From an uncultured Photobacterium sp. (GTDB taxonomy: Bacteria; Pseudomonadota; Gammaproteobacteria; Enterobacterales; Vibrionaceae), in NCBI RefSeq assembly GCF_947502415.1, contig NZ_CANMZV010000026.1, positions 1-64,000 on the forward strand: DNA of 64,000 nucleotides, in the 5' to 3' direction. Positions 9,597-19,656 of the stretch are shown piece after piece (the stretch's first letter is position 1; every line of letters starts with the position of its first letter). The notes under the pieces were generated by a model, which was not told the DNA's origin, did not search any database, and saw only the letters and a list, made by a program, of their open reading frames with translations. A program made the position numbers and the translations under genes.

Positions 9597-9901
9597 CTCC
9601 TGTTGCTCCGTGAATCAAAAAATAAGCCCGTCAACAATATGGGGTATCACCGCTGTTTCAGCCAATATTGTCTCTCAACAACAGATAGCGATATTGTCTA
9701 TTTTCCGAGCTCCTCACCGAAAGTATCACCACATACAATAATTGACAACATTTTGTTAACCTGAAACACAGTAGAATCAATAGCTGATAGTGATGAATAA
9801 ATACTCACAAATCAGCGACATTAACTAATTTGCCAACAACAAAGACATGAGGTAGCTTAATGCGACAAAATTGCCTTAATGTACGTCATATGGATTGACC
9901 A
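9597..9901. other. Divergent promoter region, ABC operon / peptide-binding protein
   Basis: About 305 AT-rich bases separate two divergent transcripts. Besides a candidate ArgR box at 9794-9807 I see no clear structure. An ORF in the left half is a shadow without a ribosome site. Confidence 0.5.
9794..9807. promoter_or_regulatory. Candidate ArgR half-operator (ARG box)
   Basis: TGAATAAATACTCA matches 13 of 14 positions of the core ARG-box pattern TGAATWWWWATTCA. ArgR usually needs two boxes about three bases apart, and I do not see a good second box, so this is tentative. It would fit arginine control of the importer starting at 9596. Confidence 0.35.
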
Positions 9902-11599
9902 ATGTTTCAAACCAATTTTTATGCTGTATCTCGTCAAGCTTGTAAGCTATTAGTTATTGGTTTTGCCATCTTTTCTTGTTACTTGAGTGCAGCGTCACCT
10001 GAACAAGAAAACAGAAGCATTCTTACCCTTGTACCGGAATATAAAGATACAGTTACAGCTAATTTTAATCCGTACTCAAAATCAAGCATGCCAACAACAC
10101 ATGAGTTCATCTTTGAGCCTCTGATCATTTTCAACAGCCTGCAAAACAACAAGCCAGAGTATCGGCTTGCTACCCACTACAGGATAGACAAAGATCTCAA
10201 AGGGATCAGTTTTACCCTGCGAGAAAATGTCAGTTGGTCAGATGGAAAACCATTCACTGCTGAAGATGTCATATTTTCTTTTTACCTAGCACAAAAGTAT
10301 CCAGAACTTGACTCACATGGCATAAACCAGTGGATAAACAGCATCCACCTTCGTCAGCCTAATGAAGTCTATTTTCAACTCACCAAACCGAATGCTCTTA
10401 TTGCCTACACCTTAGTTTTACTGCCAATCGTCCCCAAGCATCAATGGGAAAAAATCACCGACCCAGCTCGCTATGCTAACGCCGTTCCAATTGGCACCGG
10501 CCCCTATACTCAGATAGAACAGCTGGACGAAAATAGTTATCTGCAATGTAAAAATCCGACTTACTGGCAAGCAAACCAGCGCCACATCGACTGCCTGCGC
10601 TATCCTAGAGTAACCAATAACGATGATTTCATTGCCAGAGTCAGTAAAGGGGAATTCGACTGGACAGGCTCATTTATCCCGGATATCGAGCGTCACTACC
10701 CCTCCCTCTCTCCCCATTTTAATTATTGGCTACCACCTGCTAGCACTATCAGCCTGATGTTTAACTTCAAGGTACCCGAACACGAGGTAAAGGCCATTTT
10801 CAGCCAAGTCTGGTTTCGCCGGGCGATCTCAATGTCCGTTGATCGTCAGTTACTCATTGATATCGCAGCATTCGGCCAAGGCGTACCTTCAGCCTTTGCC
10901 TCAGGAATGAGCCAACGGTTCAGCCGCTGGGCCGATCCTGTTGCGACGGAAAAATACCGTCCTTATATGACCTTCAATCCAGAGCTGGCAAAAGAAGAGC
11001 TGGATTACCTGAAAATAATCGATACCGATGGTGATGGCTGGCGGGAACTACCATCCGGCAAAAAGCTGGAATTAACGATTCTGACGCCAAAAGGCTGGTC
11101 TGATTTCAATACCACATCCTTATTACTTGCAGAGATGCTCGGTGACATTGGTATCAGGATCCGTCCACAGCAAACAGAGTTTAGCGAATTTGCCGAACGG
11201 CTAACCAATGGCGACTATATGTCGGCCATTACCAACTACCCGCAAGGACTGACACCATTTAAATATTTTGACACGGCCTTTAACAGCCTATATCAAGCGC
11301 CGCAATACCCGCGCTACGCTATGCACTTCTACCGCAATCCGCGTGTCGATACCCTGCTGGCCCAGTTCCCGACAGTCTCCAACGCTCGTAAACGTCTAGC
11401 CATTATTCATGAGCTCAACAACATTATCGCCAGAAAGCAAGTCACTGTGCCGCTATATAACACCGTACAATTTTACCAATACAACACACAGCGCTTTACC
11501 GGCTGGTTCGACAAAGAGAACCCGGACGCCAGTCCGCTGGTCTGGCCGCAAACACCAGAGCGCCTGCTGCATGTACTGACATTAAGGCCGAAAAGTTAG
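9902..11599 (+). CDS. ABC transporter family 5 solute-binding protein (peptide type)
   Basis: The 565-residue exported protein has a signal peptide (about residues 1-31, ending near YLSAAS) and a DppA/OppA-like fold: FIFEPLIIF near the start, then ITFT-like FTLRENVSWSDGKPFTAEDVIFSF, and VPIGTGPY. No permease or ATPase gene lies next to it, so it may feed a transporter encoded elsewhere. Family 5 proteins bind peptides, oligosaccharides or nickel; Vibrio chito-oligosaccharide-binding proteins also belong here, so the ligand is open. A terminator hairpin follows. Confidence 0.85.
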   Translation: MFQTNFYAVSRQACKLLVIGFAIFSCYLSAASPEQENRSILTLVPEYKDTVTANFNPYSKSSMPTTHEFIFEPLIIFNSLQNNKPEYRLATHYRIDKDLKGISFTLRENVSWSDGKPFTAEDVIFSFYLAQKYPELDSHGINQWINSIHLRQPNEVYFQLTKPNALIAYTLVLLPIVPKHQWEKITDPARYANAVPIGTGPYTQIEQLDENSYLQCKNPTYWQANQRHIDCLRYPRVTNNDDFIARVSKGEFDWTGSFIPDIERHYPSLSPHFNYWLPPASTISLMFNFKVPEHEVKAIFSQVWFRRAISMSVDRQLLIDIAAFGQGVPSAFASGMSQRFSRWADPVATEKYRPYMTFNPELAKEELDYLKIIDTDGDGWRELPSGKKLELTILTPKGWSDFNTTSLLLAEMLGDIGIRIRPQQTEFSEFAERLTNGDYMSAITNYPQGLTPFKYFDTAFNSLYQAPQYPRYAMHFYRNPRVDTLLAQFPTVSNARKRLAIIHELNNIIARKQVTVPLYNTVQFYQYNTQRFTGWFDKENPDASPLVWPQTPERLLHVLTLRPKS

Positions 11600-11670
11600 A
11601 AAGACAGAGGAAGAAGGACAAAAGGAAGAGGTAAATTTCAAGAATCGATTTTTGAGATTAAGGAAAATAG

Positions 11671-11708
11671 CAAGGCGAGTGAAATAAACTATCTTCACTC
11701 GCCTTGTT
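11671..11708. terminator. Hairpin terminator between convergent genes
   Basis: A perfect 13-base stem (CAAGGCGAGTGAA with its complement at 11694-11706) lies between the peptide-binding protein gene and the yfcC-type gene. It has only a short T-tract on the plus strand. Confidence 0.75.
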
Positions 11709-11763
11709 GTACTTTAGCAGGACATAGAGATTGCAACTCTATTGCGAAACTCAGCCCTAGTAG

Positions 11764-13245
11764 TTACATCATTGCCGCACCAGCAAACAAGATAATAATG
11801 GTTGCGACCAACACCATGATCACAAATGGCATTACCCACTTAAGGAAACGCTCATAAGGGATCTTAGCCAGTGCCAGACCAGCCACCAGGTGACCGGCAG
11901 TCGGTGCAAAAATATTGATCCAACCACTTGCTGACTGATAAGCCGTAATGATCAAGTCACGACCGATACCGGAAAAATCTGCCAAAGGAGCCATCAGCGG
12001 CATAGAAACCGTTGCCAGGCCAGATGTCGACGGAATGAAGAAGCTCAAAACAATGTGAACAAAGTAAGTCACTACCACAAAGACACCCGATGACAAGCCT
12101 GTTACCACGCCTTCAGCCCAGTTCAGGATAGTATCGATGATGACACCGTTATCCATTACCACGTAAATACCACGGGCAACCGCCACCACCAGCGCAACAC
12201 CAATCAGGTCTTTGGCACCTTCCATGAAGGTTTTGATGAAGTCCCCTTCAGACATCCGGTTAATAACAGCAATCACGATGGCTGCGGTCAGGAACAACGT
12301 AGACAGTTCATCAAACCACCACCACAGGGTTGGGATCGCCGTGATCCCCATGTCTTCCCATGGAATAACACCGTAGATCATCACCAGGAATGCACCAAAG
12401 AACACGCCCATGGTCAGCTTCTGTTTACCCGTGAATTCACCATCATCTTCTTTGACATGAGAGAACTCATCATCAAACTCAATATCTGCCAACACAGAGT
12501 GTGACTTATCGGCTTTGACTTTCGATGCGTAACGCATGACGAACCAAGAAGCCATCACAACCAATACCGTCAACTGGATCACTCGCAGTCCGATACCTTC
12601 ACCGATTGGCAGACCGGCAAAGCCGGATGCAATACCGGTTGCAAACGGGTTAACCGTGGATGCCAGCACACCGACACCGGAACCGAGCAGAATAATCCCC
12701 GCCGCAACCATACGGTCATAGCCAGCGGCTGCCATAACCGGCAGGATCACCGCCCAGAAAGCAACGGTTTCTTCCGCCATCCCGTAAGTCGAACCACCGA
12801 GTGCAAACAGAGTGATCAGTACCGGGATCATCATCTGCTCACGACCATGGAACTTACGGACTATCGCCGCAACCCCGGAGTCCATCGCGCCGGTACGCAT
12901 GGTAACAGCCAAAAAGCCACCAATCACCAGTACAAACAGTGCAACATCCACCGCCCTGTGGAAGCCTTTGATTGGTGCCATCAGCACATCAATCACCCCT
13001 TGTGGTGAAGATTCCAATTCTTGATAAGAGCCCGGAATGGGTAACAGCCGTTCACCGCCGGCATAATCCAATACTTCGGCAGCCGGGATCACTTGATCCG
13101 TTCCGTTAACAATATAGTCATACTTACCGGCGGGCATTATCCAGGTCAGCAATGCCACCAGGGCAATGATGATAAACAGGATGGTGTAAACCGTTGGCAT
13201 TTTGAATGATTTTTTCATTTTGCCAGCCTCTGTTGCTGTCGTCAT
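11764..13245 (-). CDS. yfcC: YfcC-family membrane transporter
   Basis: The 493-residue inner-membrane protein has about 11-12 hydrophobic segments and belongs to the YfcC/DcuC-like ion transporter superfamily: TIMPAGKYD-like WIMPAGKYD near residue 37, GGSTYGMAEETVAFWAVILP, and FFIPSTSGLATVSMPLMAPLAD. These proteins are annotated as short-chain carboxylate or amino acid/peptide carriers; the substrate is not established. It overlaps the upstream dipeptidase gene by four bases (ATGA), so the two are translated together, which suggests import or export linked to dipeptide breakdown. Confidence 0.85.
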   Translation of the reverse strand: MTTATEAGKMKKSFKMPTVYTILFIIIALVALLTWIMPAGKYDYIVNGTDQVIPAAEVLDYAGGERLLPIPGSYQELESSPQGVIDVLMAPIKGFHRAVDVALFVLVIGGFLAVTMRTGAMDSGVAAIVRKFHGREQMMIPVLITLFALGGSTYGMAEETVAFWAVILPVMAAAGYDRMVAAGIILLGSGVGVLASTVNPFATGIASGFAGLPIGEGIGLRVIQLTVLVVMASWFVMRYASKVKADKSHSVLADIEFDDEFSHVKEDDGEFTGKQKLTMGVFFGAFLVMIYGVIPWEDMGITAIPTLWWWFDELSTLFLTAAIVIAVINRMSEGDFIKTFMEGAKDLIGVALVVAVARGIYVVMDNGVIIDTILNWAEGVVTGLSSGVFVVVTYFVHIVLSFFIPSTSGLATVSMPLMAPLADFSGIGRDLIITAYQSASGWINIFAPTAGHLVAGLALAKIPYERFLKWVMPFVIMVLVATIIILFAGAAMM

Positions 13246-14597
13246 AGCTCTACTCCCTGCAATTGATAAATCGCATTCGCATACACATTCATCGCTTTGA
13301 GCATGTCATCAATGATCAAATACTCATTTGGCATGTGCTCCACTTTCTCACGACCGGGAAAAATAGCCCCATAAGCAACACAATTAGGGATAGCCCGCGC
13401 ATAAGTTGCGCCCCCGGATGTCATAGGCTGACTTTCCAGATCACCACTTATTTCCTGATAGGACGCCATCAAAGTCTGAATGACCGGACTCTCTGCCGGC
13501 ATATACAGTGATGGCAACACATCAAACTCTTCATACTGGAGGTCATACTGCTCGCAAACCGCCAGAATATCGTTATCAAAATCTTCTTTGCTAAAAGTGA
13601 CAGGCACTCGGATATCGACTCCAAGCTTGCTGCGCAACTCGTTAACCTCAAGCTGAGCCACATTGAAAGTCAGTCGGCCACTAACATCTTCCACCGGACC
13701 AAAAATTTCTTTCGCATTAGCATCTTCACCAATCTGCTCAGCAACAAAGCAGACCGCAGGGTGAGTCACACCCAGCTGGCGCAGGGCGATACACAAACGC
13801 GCAATGGCATTAACGCCCTTGATATCTGAAGCCGCAGAGTGAGCCGCTTTACCAAAGACCGTGACCTCAGCATCTTCAGCCGTAAAATCAAAGCCCAACT
13901 CATCCAATTTCGCAGCCAGCTCTTCCCATAACGATCCTTCATATTTCGCCAGCTCAGGTACCGCATTCAAGGCACCGCCACAGTCCAACGGCAGTAAGTC
14001 ATCTCCCGGCCCATGAATCCAGGATTGGATCAGCATTTTTTCAGCATGGATCAGCGGGAAGGCAGCATCAGGGGTAAATCCGCACTGAGGAACTTCTTCT
14101 TTTTCCAAATAGCGGTCGATACAACGCCACAAGGTTTCCTCATCAGTGCCGAAAATAAAACGGATCCGCTTATTCAGTGTTACACCACTGTCGATCAACG
14201 CCTTAACAGCAAACATTGCCGCCAATGTGGGGCCTTTATCATCCTGTGTACCTCGACCATACAACCTACCGTCACGAATTTCCGGTACAAATGGCTCTGA
14301 ATCCCATGCCGAAAGCTCACCGGTAGGAACCACATCCAGGTGACCGAGCACACCAATCATCTGATCGCCATCACCTATTTCGGCATAGCCGTAATAACCT
14401 TCATGATCTTTATAAACGGCAAAACCCAATTCATGACAAAGTTTCAATGTCTCCGTCAGGCAATCATCAATCGACTTACCAAACGGCCGATCAGTATCAT
14501 CATCTTCATAGACGCTAGGTATAGCCACTAAACGCTTCACTGCGGCAATATAGTCATCACGCATTGCGTTTATTTTTGATGCTATTGTTGCTTTCAT
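13242..14597 (-). CDS. M20-family dipeptidase (PepV/Sapep-like)
   Basis: The 451-residue zinc peptidase has the M20 motifs GHLDVVPTG (metal-binding His/Asp), GRGTQDDKGP (bridging Asp), GTDEETLW (catalytic Glu-Glu) and a C-terminal HMPNEY histidine. The length and MTSGGATYAR segment fit PepV-type dipeptidases rather than ArgE/DapE. I place the start at the ATG at 14597, preceded by AGAGGGAT; the longer frame starts with TTG. It forms a two-gene operon with the yfcC-type transporter. A candidate CRP site lies about 150 bases upstream. Confidence 0.88.
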   Translation of the reverse strand: MKATIASKINAMRDDYIAAVKRLVAIPSVYEDDDTDRPFGKSIDDCLTETLKLCHELGFAVYKDHEGYYGYAEIGDGDQMIGVLGHLDVVPTGELSAWDSEPFVPEIRDGRLYGRGTQDDKGPTLAAMFAVKALIDSGVTLNKRIRFIFGTDEETLWRCIDRYLEKEEVPQCGFTPDAAFPLIHAEKMLIQSWIHGPGDDLLPLDCGGALNAVPELAKYEGSLWEELAAKLDELGFDFTAEDAEVTVFGKAAHSAASDIKGVNAIARLCIALRQLGVTHPAVCFVAEQIGEDANAKEIFGPVEDVSGRLTFNVAQLEVNELRSKLGVDIRVPVTFSKEDFDNDILAVCEQYDLQYEEFDVLPSLYMPAESPVIQTLMASYQEISGDLESQPMTSGGATYARAIPNCVAYGAIFPGREKVEHMPNEYLIIDDMLKAMNVYANAIYQLQGVEL

Positions 14598-15268
14598 CGT
14601 ATCCCTCTTATTACCATCCAATTTAGTCTGATTTTAATTACAACCTCAGACTAAACTGATAAATAGTTATTAAATATCAGAATAAATGCCTCGCAGCCTC
14701 TCGTCTGACCAATTCATTCTGCTCTAGAGCAACATTTTGAACTGTGACTACTTTCACTTGATCTAATTTCAAGGTGGGATGACGGTCAAAAACTCGACAA
14801 TTATTATTTCTTAGCTATCTGTTACAGGCGCGCAGATGGCATATGAACCCATAAAAAAACAAAGCATAAGTACGCTATTAAATAGAATAATATTTCAAAG
14901 TAATAAGGTGACAATTATTTTTTATAAATACCTCCTCGAACAATTCAAATTAACTTGAAACCTGACACTATAAAACAAGTGCAATAATAACAATTAGAGT
15001 AAATACCTCAATAAACTTAATTGAAATGTTTTATCTCAGCTCATGAAGAAATATTACCATTTACTTCACCAAATGAGGTTGGCTGTATTTTATTTTTAGC
15101 TTCAACTTAGAAATATAGATATATTTCCTCTATTAAGTTTCATCCATTGAACATATAATACCCATCGCGAACAGTTTATGTGTGGCAAGCATATTAAAAT
15201 ATGCAACTGCACTAATCACAATAAATATGCCATCTTCGTTCATGCGCCAATAATTACGTTGAAAAGTC
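14598..15268. other. Long divergent intergenic region, dipeptidase / chemoreceptor
   Basis: This is 671 AT-rich bases without a convincing gene. A CRP-like site occurs at 14743-14758. The right half is very AT-rich and may hold the chemoreceptor promoter; I could not find a clear sigma-28 promoter. Confidence 0.5.
14743..14758. promoter_or_regulatory. Candidate CRP-binding site
   Basis: TGTGACTACTTTCACT matches TGTGA-N6-TCACA at nine of ten conserved bases. It is about 146 bases upstream of the dipeptidase start, a plausible activator distance once a leader is allowed for. Function is inferred. Confidence 0.45.
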
Positions 15269-17218
15269 ATGCTAAATACAATTAAGAATCTACCACTGCG
15301 AATACTGCTTTCGTTATCCTCAGCTTTTGCTGTGCTATGTTTCATTATTACAATTATATTCAGCCAGAATCTAATTTCAGAGGTTGAAGATAATACTGAC
15401 GTTGTCAATGATTTCATTGAATTTAATAGCGTAATGAAAGAGTTCCAGGACTTGCAGGATGTGAGCCGTATGAACTCAATCTATGCGCTTGGTTTTTATG
15501 ACCGTCTGGACAAAATGGTAAGCTCCAATAAAGAAAACCTTGCTCAAATTCAGCGTAGCTTCAATTCCTTGATGCAGCAGGATAATGATGCCGTTACACC
15601 AGGAGTAAAACGTTCTCTCGAAACATTTGTTAATAATTACAAACTGTATGTGAAAGCCTCTGAAGATATGCGCGAACAACGCATAAAAATCAGAAAAACA
15701 TACGATGCAACCAGCTGGATTACAACTGATGTAAAAGAAGCTGATACGCTTGTTACTCAAAACAGAAATGCTGAAGACCTGGCCAAGTGGAATACAGAAA
15801 TTTCGCAAATGGCTGACACCTCCGGCCTGATGCTCTACCACATTGCAGTCGGTGTTAAAGGCCAGAGCCAGGAAGATACAAAAATCACTCTGGATCACAT
15901 CCAATCTCTGCTTACCCAACTAAAACCATTTAATAATTGGTCAGAAAGCAAAAATCTGGTAAATAATACGCGCCTTTGGGAGCAGCAGATCAAACAAATT
16001 ATCCAGCTGCAGAAAGAAAAGAAAGCAACAGTTAAGCATATGATTGATTTGGGTAATACCAACACTCAAATCATTACTAAACTGTCTCAGGCATCAAATA
16101 AAAAGACCGAGGTTCTGTCTAATACAACTACAAATTTACTCCAGTCAGTAACTAGCAGCCAGTTAATTGCAACGGTTGTTGCCACCATACTAGCCTTGTC
16201 GATCAGTATTCTGCTATCAAATGCTATCAGCGGAATTATGAGCACACTTTACCAAACGGTTAAAGATTTGGCTGAAGGCAAACTGGATATTCGTTCAAAC
16301 ATCGAAGGCAACAATGAAATTGGCCTATTGGGTGCCAGCCTGGATGAAGCAATTACGCAGCTAGCTCAAACTATCCGTGCCCTGCGTGGCTTAGGTGATG
16401 AAGTTGCGGCCTCATCAACCGAACTTGCCGCCGTAATGACTCAAAGTGAAGTCAACGGACGCGAACAACAGCAACAGGTAGAACAAATCACGACAGCTGT
16501 TACCGAACTATCGGCAGCAGCAAGTCAGGTGGATGGCTATGCCAAAACGGCTGATGAAAGAGCCCAGCAGGCACTGGAATTAGGTGAAGAAAGTACCGCT
16601 ATTTCCCAGCACTCCCGACAGCTAACTCAGGAACTGGCAGAGCAGCTAAACGACACCTCAAGCCAGGTGATTGATCTTAATGAACAGAGCATCAAAATCA
16701 GTGAAGTAATCACTGTGATTGATAGCATCTCTGAACAAACCAACCTGCTGGCACTAAACGCCGCAATTGAAGCTGCACGTGCAGGTGAGAGCGGCCGAGG
16801 TTTTGCCGTTGTAGCTGACGAAGTTCGCGTACTGGCAGCCAAAACTCAAGATTCAACCCAACAAATCCAGACTATTATCGAACAGCTACAGCAAAAATCC
16901 TCAGCGGTTGTTGATGCAGTGAACAATAGTCTGGAAAAAGTTAACAGCAACAACGAAATTGCCGAGCAGGCCAACAATCAGATCGAATCAATCAGCCGTG
17001 CGCTGGAAGATATCAGCCAGGTTAATGGTGATGTAACGGCCTCAGTAGAAGAGCAAAGCCGTGCTATCGTAGATATTACCCAGAACATCAACAACATTAA
17101 CGATATCATCAGCCAGAACGTGACAGGCATTAGCCAAAGTGCCGAAGCCAGCAGTCACCTATCTCAGCTGGCTGAAGATCAGAGAAACCGACTGGGTGAA
17201 TTCCGGATAGGCCAATAA
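15269..17218 (+). CDS. Methyl-accepting chemotaxis protein (first of a tandem pair)
   Basis: The 649-residue transmembrane receptor has TM1 at about residues 9-33, a ~260-residue helical periplasmic sensor, TM2 at about 298-320, a HAMP domain to about 372, and a signalling domain whose tip ([18 protein letters not shown]) is near residue 490. The tip contacts CheA and CheW. The ligand is unknown. It closely resembles the next gene, with TM1 and the cytoplasmic half almost the same and the periplasmic part diverged. It has its own terminator, so it is probably not cotranscribed with the second copy. The start is shared with the paralogue (MLNTIKN). Confidence 0.93.
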   Translation: MLNTIKNLPLRILLSLSSAFAVLCFIITIIFSQNLISEVEDNTDVVNDFIEFNSVMKEFQDLQDVSRMNSIYALGFYDRLDKMVSSNKENLAQIQRSFNSLMQQDNDAVTPGVKRSLETFVNNYKLYVKASEDMREQRIKIRKTYDATSWITTDVKEADTLVTQNRNAEDLAKWNTEISQMADTSGLMLYHIAVGVKGQSQEDTKITLDHIQSLLTQLKPFNNWSESKNLVNNTRLWEQQIKQIIQLQKEKKATVKHMIDLGNTNTQIITKLSQASNKKTEVLSNTTTNLLQSVTSSQLIATVVATILALSISILLSNAISGIMSTLYQTVKDLAEGKLDIRSNIEGNNEIGLLGASLDEAITQLAQTIRALRGLGDEVAASSTELAAVMTQSEVNGREQQQQVEQITTAVTELSAAASQVDGYAKTADERAQQALELGEESTAISQHSRQLTQELAEQLNDTSSQVIDLNEQSIKISEVITVIDSISEQTNLLALNAAIEAARAGESGRGFAVVADEVRVLAAKTQDSTQQIQTIIEQLQQKSSAVVDAVNNSLEKVNSNNEIAEQANNQIESISRALEDISQVNGDVTASVEEQSRAIVDITQNINNINDIISQNVTGISQSAEASSHLSQLAEDQRNRLGEFRIGQ

Positions 17219-17531
17219 ACACAACATCAACTCAGGAAGTGGCAAATATGCCACTTCCTTTTTTGCTATTCCCTCAACCAATACCTCCCACACTGAACGC
17301 TTTTCCACCTCACCCCTGCCATCCCGCCCGCAAATCAACCTGTTCACTCAATTATCCACCACTCAAATGCAAGTTAATGTATTTACAATACATATCTATG
17401 GCAATACACTACTGTTCGAACAGGAAAATATAAAACACAACACATTACAACCCGTTCATTATTCCCGTGTTCAATATGTTATTCCCATAAGGGATTTCCC
17501 ATAAAATCCACACAATTAAGCTGCAATTTTC
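17219..17531. other. Spacer between the tandem chemoreceptors
   Basis: It holds the terminator of the first receptor at 17234-17264 and then AT-rich sequence that presumably includes the promoter of the second. I see nothing else in it. Confidence 0.5.
17234..17264 (+). terminator. Rho-independent terminator
   Basis: A perfect 11-base stem (AGGAAGTGGCA with TGCCACTTCCT) has a four-base loop and a run of T, 15 bases after the first chemoreceptor stop. Confidence 0.9.
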
Positions 17532-19487
17532 ATGTTAAACACCATCAAAAATATACCATTACGTATACTGCTTTCTTTATCTTCTGCATTCGCAATTTTG
17601 TGCTTTGTCATTACGATCATTATTAGTCAGAGCTTGCTAAGTGAAGTGGATAACAACAGCGATAAAGTCTATGACAACATCGCCTTTAACAGTCAAATCA
17701 ATCAGTTTCAAAACTTGTTTGATGCCAGCCGAATGCGCGGGATCTATGCGCTGGGTTTCTACCAGCACCTTGATGCTATGGTACAAACTAATAACAACAA
17801 TTTGGCGACAATAAAGAGCAATTACAATAAATTACGAACCAGCGGTAATACTGCCCTTACACCTGAAACCCGCCAGTCACTGGAGCAGTTCATTGATAAT
17901 TTCCAGCAATATACAGCAGGTTCTGAACAACTAAGACAGCAACGCCGTGCAATCAGAAAGATTTACGATGAAACCAGCTGGATCTCTACAGTACTGAACG
18001 AAGCTGATGTCCGGGTTACCCGAGACAGAAGCGCTACTGATCTGGCCTTATGGAATAAAGACATCGCCCAAATGTCAGATATCGCCGGCCTGATGATGTA
18101 CAACATTGCCGAAGGGGTTAAAGATCAAAGCAAAGAGTCCACTCAAGAAGCACTGAAACATACTCGCTCGATGCTTAAACTGCTCCAGCCTTTCAAACAG
18201 TGGCCGGAAACTAAAATACTATTCACCGATGTACAGCTTTGGGAGCAGCAACTACTAACCATCATTCGCCTACAAAATGATAAGGGCAATACCGTCAAGA
18301 ACATGATTGATTTGGCAAATAACAACACCAAATTAATTAACGCATTAGCGGAACAATCCAGAGCTAACACAGAAGAGCTGTCAAAAACCACTGACTCGCT
18401 ATTGAGCTCAGTTACTACCAGCCAGATGACCGCCAGTGCTGTAGCCATCTTGCTTTCAATTACCATAAGCGTACTACTGGCAAACGCTATCAACCAAATC
18501 CTGCGTACCCTATACCTAGCGGTGCGTGATCTGGCCAACGGTAAATTAGATCAGCAAACCAACATTAACGGTAAGAATGAAATCGGTATGCTCGGTGCCA
18601 GCCTGGATGATGCGATTGCCCAGTTAGGCCACACTATCCGTGCCCTGCGTGGTGTCAGTGACGAAGTAGCCGCCTCATCAACCGAACTTGCAGCCGTTAT
18701 GACTCAAAGCGAAGTCAACGGCCGAGATCAACAGCAGCAAGTCGAGCAAATAGCAGCCGCTGTTACCGAACTTTCAGCAGCAGCGACTCAAGTAGACGGC
18801 TATGCCAAAACAGCCGATGAGACAGCTCAGCAAGCACTGACTTTAGGCTCAGAAAGTACAATCATTGCCAAGCAAGCACGTTACCTTACCCAGGATCTTG
18901 CCGACCAACTGAACGACACCTCTAGCCAGGTAACTGATCTGAATGAGCAAAGTATCCGGATTAGTGAAGTGATCACTGTGATCGACAGCATTTCCGAGCA
19001 GACCAACTTGCTGGCGCTGAACGCGGCCATCGAAGCTGCCCGTGCCGGAGCCAGTGGCCGTGGCTTTGCCGTTGTTGCCGATGAAGTGCGGGTATTGGCA
19101 GCTAAAACCCAGGATTCAACCCAACAAATCCAAAGCATTATCGAACAGTTACAACAAAAATCTGCAGCCGTTGTTGACTCAGTAAACAGCAGCTTAGATA
19201 AAGTTAATAGCAACAATGAAATCACCGAGCAGACCAGCAAGCAAATTGACTCCATCAGTCAGGCACTTGAGCAAATCAGTCAGGTCAACAGTGATGTGAC
19301 AACCTCTGTCGACGAGCAAAGCCGGGCCATTGTTGATATCACCGAAAGCATTAACAACATCAACGATATCATTAACCAGAACGTAGCGGGTATCAGCCAA
19401 ACAGCCGAAGCCAGCAATCACTTGTCACGCCTAGCGGAAGATCAAAAAGAACGTCTGGGCGAATTCCAGGTCGCACAGCACGTTTAA
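17532..19487 (+). CDS. Methyl-accepting chemotaxis protein (second of a tandem pair)
   Basis: The 651-residue receptor has the same plan as its upstream neighbour: TM1 at about 9-33, a ~260-residue helical periplasmic domain, TM2 at about 298-320, HAMP and a signalling hairpin with [18 protein letters not shown]. Both N-terminal and C-terminal parts are nearly the same as the first copy, while the sensor regions differ, for instance in the loop after [15 protein letters not shown]. This indicates tandem duplication followed by sensor divergence, presumably for different ligands. A long perfect hairpin follows. Confidence 0.93.
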   Translation: MLNTIKNIPLRILLSLSSAFAILCFVITIIISQSLLSEVDNNSDKVYDNIAFNSQINQFQNLFDASRMRGIYALGFYQHLDAMVQTNNNNLATIKSNYNKLRTSGNTALTPETRQSLEQFIDNFQQYTAGSEQLRQQRRAIRKIYDETSWISTVLNEADVRVTRDRSATDLALWNKDIAQMSDIAGLMMYNIAEGVKDQSKESTQEALKHTRSMLKLLQPFKQWPETKILFTDVQLWEQQLLTIIRLQNDKGNTVKNMIDLANNNTKLINALAEQSRANTEELSKTTDSLLSSVTTSQMTASAVAILLSITISVLLANAINQILRTLYLAVRDLANGKLDQQTNINGKNEIGMLGASLDDAIAQLGHTIRALRGVSDEVAASSTELAAVMTQSEVNGRDQQQQVEQIAAAVTELSAAATQVDGYAKTADETAQQALTLGSESTIIAKQARYLTQDLADQLNDTSSQVTDLNEQSIRISEVITVIDSISEQTNLLALNAAIEAARAGASGRGFAVVADEVRVLAAKTQDSTQQIQSIIEQLQQKSAAVVDSVNSSLDKVNSNNEITEQTSKQIDSISQALEQISQVNSDVTTSVDEQSRAIVDITESINNINDIINQNVAGISQTAEASNHLSRLAEDQKERLGEFQVAQHV

Positions 19488-19491
19488 TATA

Positions 19492-19530
19492 AGAATGGTA
19501 ATAAGGATGCCAGCTCCTTATTACCATTCT
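19492..19530 (+). terminator. Long hairpin after the second chemoreceptor
   Basis: A perfect 16-base stem (19492-19507 with 19515-19530) has a seven-base loop. No T-run follows (CTCTCTCC), so it may be an RNA 3'-end stabiliser as much as an intrinsic terminator. Confidence 0.65.
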
Positions 19531-19593
19531 CTCTCCACAGGGAAACCAGTAATCCTCACACTTCTAATATCTAATTTGATACTTCTGTCACAA

Positions 19594-19623
19594 TTGGGTT
19601 TCATCGCCTGAATTAGGTATACT
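19594..19623 (+). promoter_or_regulatory. Candidate sigma-70 promoter of ycaO
   Basis: TTGGGT and TATACT are separated by 18 bases, and TATACT ends 33 bases before the ycaO ATG. The match is good at -10 and partial at -35. Confidence 0.5.
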
Positions 19624-19656
19624 TCGCGCCACTCAACACTCCTGACGAGATCGCTA

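Noticed and set aside
16627-19255. Antisense Ser/Ala-rich frames in the chemoreceptor genes
   Set aside because: The same frames recur in both paralogues because of the conserved sense codons, so they are shadows.
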